A DNA stretch of 64,000 nucleotides from Alternaria dauci (lineage: Eukaryota; Ascomycota; Dothideomycetes; Pleosporales; Pleosporaceae): contig NC_091276.1 in NCBI RefSeq assembly GCF_042100115.1, positions 1,426,001-1,490,000 on the forward strand. Reading direction: 5' to 3'. Positions 59,701 through 64,000 of the stretch are shown in pieces. Made by a program: the position numbers and the translations under genes. Positions within the stretch are counted from its first letter, which is position 1; the number at the start of each line of letters is the position of its first letter. Below the pieces are notes generated by a model that was given only the letters and a program-made list of their open reading frames with translations, did no database searches and had not been told where the DNA came from.

Positions 59701-59885
59701 TTACGCAACTAAACACTTGCAAAAAGGCGCCGCGGGATCCCTTCCCAGAGATTACCAATGTGAAGGAGTGGGTGGGAAGTTACTTGAAGGACGCTAACAG
59801 CCGTCATAATGGCCGTGTCGCTACGATTATGCAAGAGCGTTTGGACGATACTTCGAAGCAGGTTCTGGCTGGTTACTTGGCCTAG
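56753..59885 (+). CDS. cse1: Importin-alpha re-exporter Cse1 (CAS/exportin-2)
   Basis: Cse1 is a beta-karyopherin that returns importin-alpha to the cytoplasm in a RanGTP-dependent complex. Exons are 56753-56822, 57020-59387 and 59444-59885. Intron 1 is unusually long here (197 bp) with a GCTAAC branch site; intron 2 is 56 bp. The product is 959 residues, matching the family. The importin-beta N-terminal domain spans about 24-95 and includes the ALYFKNFIKRNW segment. HEAT repeats fill the rest, with the conserved FIRRDLEGSDNDTRRRAA region in the middle and a CAS C-terminal domain at the end. The start is in a good context (GTCACCATGG). Confidence 0.96.
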
Positions 59886-60105
59886 AGCTGTATACACGAT
59901 TAGGAAGTTGTTCAAGGGCATCGAAGAAGACGAACGCATATGAATGCATGAGGGGTTGGGCGCGGGAAAACAGTTGAGCCGGCATTTGAGGTTTTAAGGA
60001 CATGATACCAGGTAGACAAGTGGTGGAGTTTTCAATAAGGAACAAAACTGAATTCATTTTCGTGGCGCACACACATAGTGTGCATAATCAAACCACTGCA
60101 TCCGA

Positions 60106-61071
60106 TCAAGCTTCCTGAACCTCGTAGCTCACCTTGGTGACACCCTTCTGTCTCTTGATATTCCTCACCACGATTTTCCCACACTCTTTCAGCTTCTGCA
60201 CATGCGTACCCCCGCAAGGGTAACTTCCTTCACTTCCTATCTCCACGACCCTAACTCCATCCTCTTCATCCCCTTTCAGAGTCTCCATTACTCCTGTACA
60301 CTCCTTCTTCGCCTTTTCTTCGTCCCAAAAGTGAATCTTGACGTCCATATCTGCAGCAACCATCTCGTCGACTCGAGCCTGTATCTCCGCCTTTTTGTCG
60401 CTTGGAATAAGACCTATGAATTCTACAAACGCTGCGCCCGGGTAATGCGATGCCTTTCCATCCACCACGTCCGAAGCTATCGAACCGGTAGTCCTGAGGT
60501 GGGCTGCCGCGAGACCGATTACGTGGCCTGCGGTGTGGATGCGGGAATGGAGACGACGTTTTTCGACATCGATTTTTTGTTCCGCATCGACTTCTCCTCC
60601 GAACTGCTTTTCTGACAGAGAAGAGAAGACGCCCATGTGCAGTATCGCAGGATCTACCTTTCGCACTTGGTGCACGTGGAATGTTGTGGATCCCGCTGAA
60701 ATGGTTCCAGTATCCGAGGGCTGACCGCCGCCTTGGGCGTGGAAGATGGTTGAGGGCGTGGTGAGGATGTAGGGCTCTGTTTCTGGGGGTGGCTTGAAGA
60801 GCGATTGGGTTTCTGGGGACAGGGATGATAGTGGATAGATTGAGGTTATCGGGGAGGTGTGGTTGTATTTTTGGCCGTCTTTTTGATACAGAGGATCTGT
60901 CCTTTGGGATAGAGGGTCTGCCATTTTGCTGAGAGGTCTCGAGGTATGCGAGGTGTTATTGATTGTGAAGGAGTTGTAGCTGTGGCGAGTTGGTGATGCT
61001 CGATATGATCGTGTTGTTGTGCCGCGGAGAACAATCGCGAGCGGAGGATATTTCAAAATTGTGCGACACAT
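60106..61071 (-). CDS. AlaX-type alanyl-tRNA editing protein
   Basis: This is a free-standing homologue of the AlaRS editing domain that probably hydrolyses mischarged tRNA(Ala), such as Ser-tRNA(Ala). It is a single exon of 321 residues. The zinc-binding editing motifs are complete: HxxxH at His175 and His179, and CGGTH with Cys286 and His290. The GGGQPSDTG segment typical of the domain also occurs. The first 49 residues are Arg/Ser/Thr-rich and resemble a mitochondrial presequence. A second Met at residue 50 (start at 60924) has a strong context (AAAATGG), while the first has a weak one (TGCATGT), so mitochondrial and cytosolic forms are likely from one gene. It converges on CSE1. Confidence 0.92.
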   Translation of the reverse strand: MCRTILKYPPLAIVLRGTTTRSYRASPTRHSYNSFTINNTSHTSRPLSKMADPLSQRTDPLYQKDGQKYNHTSPITSIYPLSSLSPETQSLFKPPPETEPYILTTPSTIFHAQGGGQPSDTGTISAGSTTFHVHQVRKVDPAILHMGVFSSLSEKQFGGEVDAEQKIDVEKRRLHSRIHTAGHVIGLAAAHLRTTGSIASDVVDGKASHYPGAAFVEFIGLIPSDKKAEIQARVDEMVAADMDVKIHFWDEEKAKKECTGVMETLKGDEEDGVRVVEIGSEGSYPCGGTHVQKLKECGKIVVRNIKRQKGVTKVSYEVQEA

Positions 61072-62025
61072 GCAGCGGATTACCTGCTAACTTAACAGAA
61101 AGAACGTGGGATTGAGTCACTTGCAACGATCAAGGGCGTAGTAGCAAAGAGAACCTTCGAGACCGTAAAGTATGGGTCGGAGATGCGCCCTTGGGGTTTA
61201 CATGCACTTTACCGCTTTAGGCAGGTACAAATCCCCTGTTCTGACGTCTTCTCTTGTGTTGGACGAAGCAAGACGTAGCTTGTTGTCGTAGCCAAGTATG
61301 TGCATACACAAGAGCTTTCCCGGTCTCGATAGCTCCATCTTCGTCGTCGCGATGGTGGGTAGGGCAGAAAAGGCTATTTTGATGATGTTGTAACAGGCAG
61401 CGTCAATACCTATCATTCTTTCTGATTTTGGGACCGCTTCTTTTGATCGTCTGTGAGAGTCGCTCTTATCAAGCTGTGCCTAAGAAACTCTCAAAGTCAT
61501 TTATTTATCTTTTTGCTTTGGAAGATCTAGCCAACGCGGACATAGTCTTTAAAGATTTTTTACCTTTTTCTCTGTACAGCTTATCACGGACGAGCGTCTC
61601 TGTCAAACGTGCACTGCATCTGGAATCGAGTGTTACACGAGTGCTAGTATTTGAGACGACTTGTTGCGAAGCAAGCGAGCCATCTGTTACGGCATACTCA
61701 TCGCCCTCTGAGTACACGGGCATAAGGGTCCTTTATCGGCAAAGAGCGCCCTGAAAAGATGAGTCGATACTACTAATGGAGATGTCTGGACGTAATGTTG
61801 GAAGTGTCAGGTACAGATACGGACATTATTACACCTATAACCAGTCTTTGCTACGAATGGAAGTATTAGACCTCTCATCACATTCGATATTGCTACCGCA
61901 CTTCCAGGATTGTTTCCAACATTTGGTTGCGCAATGCAGCTGTTTGCTGAATCTTAAAGTTGACCACATGACGTTCGTCATTCTGGTGTCACCTCAGACA
62001 AGGTCTTCATCATTTAGCGTGTTCC
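61072..62025. other. Intergenic, no gene recognised
   Basis: This 954 bp stretch is AT-richer to the eye than the neighbouring genes. It lies upstream of the AlaX-type gene and downstream of the interrupted membrane-protein gene. Short open frames lack support. Confidence 0.5.
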
Positions 62026-62787
62026 TCAACGTCGCTTGACCATTCCCACCTGGGCACACTCAACTTCGTTCGACCACTGTGCAAAGAGCGGCTTGTCCTC
62101 CTCCTGAGTCTTCTTCTCAAAGCCTAAGCCATCCGTCGCGCGCTGCTCGTTCTCTCTCTTCTGCGTTGGCTTCCCAGACGCATGTCCTTGATTATTCTGA
62201 TGGGAGATCATAGTGTCTTCAATAAGACCTGTGTCGTTTACGCGTTGCGAAGGCCTAGTCGAGAATGCTTTGGAAAGTCTGGGATTGAATGCAGAAGTCG
62301 TTTTATAGCCGGGCGCTGCGGAGTAACCAGTACGAGACCCAAGAGGGCTTCCAGCGTGGAATGGTGAGCCCTCAACATGTACATTGGGAGGAAGGTGGCC
62401 AGAGGCTGCTGAATTGCGCGTGATGTGTGTCTCTTCGCGTGTGAAAGGTGAGGCCCCTGGGGACGACAGCAACGATCCATCATCATCTTGTTCACTATAG
62501 ACGTCCCCCTCTGCCACCACATCGTCTCTAGACCGATAGTAGGAAAAGTCAACGGCAGCAATTGCCTTGAATTGTTGGGTGGAATAGAGCAACTATATCG
62601 AGACGCCTGCCAGTGTCGTGAGAAAGAGCGTATAGGCTTGACCATTAGGATCCAACAGCCAGTATTTAAGACGCGTGCCGAGGAAAAATTGGGTGATTCG
62701 ATTCGCCAGCCAGTTCATAGAGTTTCGAAAGAAGAGCTCAAGCGGAGCAGGCGTGCCGATATTGTCGTAGACTGGTAAATTCGACAT
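62026..62787 (-). pseudogene. Small membrane protein gene with an in-frame TAG (interrupted or with a very short intron)
   Basis: An ATG at 62787 opens a frame of 64 codons that ends at a TAG at 62593-62595. The same frame then continues without further stop to 62026 but has no suitable ATG of its own. The first part has an amphipathic stretch and ends in the hydrophobic segment YTLFLTTLAGVSI; the residues after the TAG continue hydrophobically, as if a membrane helix were cut in two. The remaining tail is polar, rich in Ser, Gly, Asn and Gln, and probably disordered. A 39 bp intron (GTCTCG...CAAG, 62557-62604) could remove the stop in frame, but it would be unusually short. The family is not recognised. 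It may be a recent pseudogene. Confidence 0.5.
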
Positions 62788-63275
62788 TTCCAAAGTTGAT
62801 ATAACACAACAACTGGCAGCGGGCGAGAGGGGTGTAAAGCGGGGAATTGAGTCAGAACTGGTCTTACGAGACTATACGAGTGATAGAAGAACTTTAGCCA
62901 TGGTTATATCTGCACGAGCGTGCAGATAGGCGGCAGGCGCACGGTCTCTTGGAGTCAGTGAAACCATAATTTCCTGACCCTAGGCGATGTCTTAAGTGTA
63001 AGATCACAAAAACACCAAGTCAAGACGAGAAAGACGGGTATTTAAATATCATTGAGCTTACTGTCTCATAGAGAAACCCAACCCTCCGGCTTGGTGCGCT
63101 TAGCAGCTGTTGGTCCTCGAACATCCCGTTGCAGTGAAGTAGCACCGTCCTCACAACTGAAGAATGCTGCAGCATAGCAAGACTCTTCTGGTGTTAGGCC
63201 CTTTGGCTTTTCAACCTCATACCGTTGGAATATCTCAAGAAAGAGCTACGGTCGAGGCAAGCCAAATTCAGTGTG
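62788..63275. other. Intergenic between the two membrane-protein genes
   Basis: In this 488 bp no gene or regulatory site was recognised. Confidence 0.5.
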
Positions 63276-63812
63276 CTAGCTCCATCCAACCTTCCCAAAT
63301 GACGTATTTACTGGACTCTTATCTGACGGCAGCGGCCGTAAAGCAGCTTTCGGTACGCTGAAAATCTCTCTCCGCACTGGTGGTGATTCCGGCGGTCTAC
63401 TTGCCCCAAATGCACGGCGCTCCACCAGTGGCTCTTCCATTCCCTTTTCCCTCCATCTTTCCTGGACTAGGTTGAACTCCATTCCTGGCGGGAACTCGGG
63501 AGTTCGTGTGCGTCGATGTTTGTATGGCGACGAGCTGGAGAGGTCGAAGTTCAGCGGTATGTGTCGGCGCCGCTGAACCCTGCGTACAAGCCAGTATGAG
63601 ATGAGAAGGACCAGAATGAGGAGACTGGCGCCTACGATGTGGGCGTATCCATCGAATAATGTGGAAGATCTAAGAACAAGCCCGATTTGTAGCTCGAGCC
63701 ATACGAGAGATGTGTTAATAAGTGCGGCGATGTTCTTGAATAATGGGCTTGTCATTTCTAGCGTTACTATCACAAGCCGATAGAATTGTTCACAACTCCA
63801 TAGAAACGACAT
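63276..63812 (-). CDS. Hypothetical single-pass membrane protein
   Basis: This is a single exon of 178 residues from the ATG at 63812; an in-frame ATG at 63758 gives a shorter alternative, and the upstream GTG was not used. Residues 1-57 contain amphipathic or weakly hydrophobic stretches. A strong membrane helix follows at about 58-76 and is bordered by the basic run RRVQRRR, which suggests a cytosolic C-terminus. The remaining 90 residues are rich in Pro, Arg and Ser. The family is not recognised. Its order of parts (short N-terminal region, one helix, disordered tail) resembles that of the interrupted gene downstream on the same strand. Confidence 0.6.
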   Translation of the reverse strand: MSFLWSCEQFYRLVIVTLEMTSPLFKNIAALINTSLVWLELQIGLVLRSSTLFDGYAHIVGASLLILVLLISYWLVRRVQRRRHIPLNFDLSSSSPYKHRRTRTPEFPPGMEFNLVQERWREKGMEEPLVERRAFGASRPPESPPVRREIFSVPKAALRPLPSDKSPVNTSFGKVGWS

Positions 63813-64000
63813 TGTGATTTGGGTTGAGGATAGTATGGATCTCACGCCTGAGCGGTATCACAGTAATATAAGGTAATTTCGCTGCTGAAATAATAAGACT
63901 CCCAATGTCTCACTAGTGTATCTTCAAGCTTGCTTTCACCGAATAGCATAGATCGCTCTTGCAGAGACTGCCCGGATTTCACTCGGCCTCAGCTCGTAGT

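Overview
This 64 kb window reads as the nuclear genome of a filamentous ascomycete (Pezizomycotina). Genes are intron-poor, with introns of roughly 45-70 bp that have GT-AG ends and CTAAC/CTGAC-like branch sites. Gene content includes two myosin-domain chitin synthases, a ChsD-type chitin synthase, tuberin, a Kre6/Skn1-type glucan protein and a Zn2Cys6 regulator. An F-box-like protein of a type common in Dothideomycetes makes Pleosporales the most likely order; that placement is inference from family resemblance only. No rRNA, tRNA, CRISPR, plasmid, viral or intact transposon features were seen.

Layout. 1-10.7 kb: chitin synthase genes csmA (minus strand, 3' end outside the window) and csmB (plus strand), head to head across a 1.8 kb shared promoter that carries a perfect Rlm1/MEF2-type site. 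11.2-15.1 kb: End3 (endocytic actin patch), a YSA1-type Nudix hydrolase and L-2-hydroxyglutarate dehydrogenase. 15.6-18.3 kb: a third chitin synthase of the ChsD type. 21-24.7 kb: the nonsense-mediated decay factor Upf2/Nmd2. 25.6-31.9 kb: a secreted histidine-phosphatase-like protein, a Kre6/Skn1-type GH16 protein and thiamine pyrophosphokinase. 32-40.5 kb: a gene-poor island with only a small Zn2Cys6 regulator and an F-box-like gene. 40.5-61.1 kb: a dense housekeeping block with Bst1 (GPI inositol deacylase), Bms1 (ribosome biogenesis GTPase), a tiny three-exon Pbi2-like proteinase inhibitor, a mitochondrial PDK/BCKDK-family kinase, tuberin (Tsc2), Cse1 (importin-alpha exporter) and an AlaX-type alanyl-tRNA editing protein. 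62-64 kb: two unrecognised small membrane-protein genes, one interrupted by an in-frame TAG.

Functional theme. The left half is enriched for cell-wall and polar-growth functions: three chitin synthases, End3 and the Kre6-type protein, with Bst1 (GPI-anchor remodelling) further right. The rest is a normal mix of housekeeping genes in divergent or convergent pairs. I did not find a clearly new multi-gene system. The observations most worth following up are the Rlm1-type site between csmA and csmB, the intron-retention logic at the 5' end of UPF2, the weak-then-strong start codons of the Nudix and AlaX genes, the GATA palindrome between BMS1 and the Pbi2-like gene, and the interrupted membrane-protein gene.

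Limits. All gene models come from reading the sequence. Splice sites were placed by frame, GT-AG ends and family conservation, and no transcript or database evidence was available. Some possible initiation codons upstream of the chosen starts are TTG or GTG and were not used.
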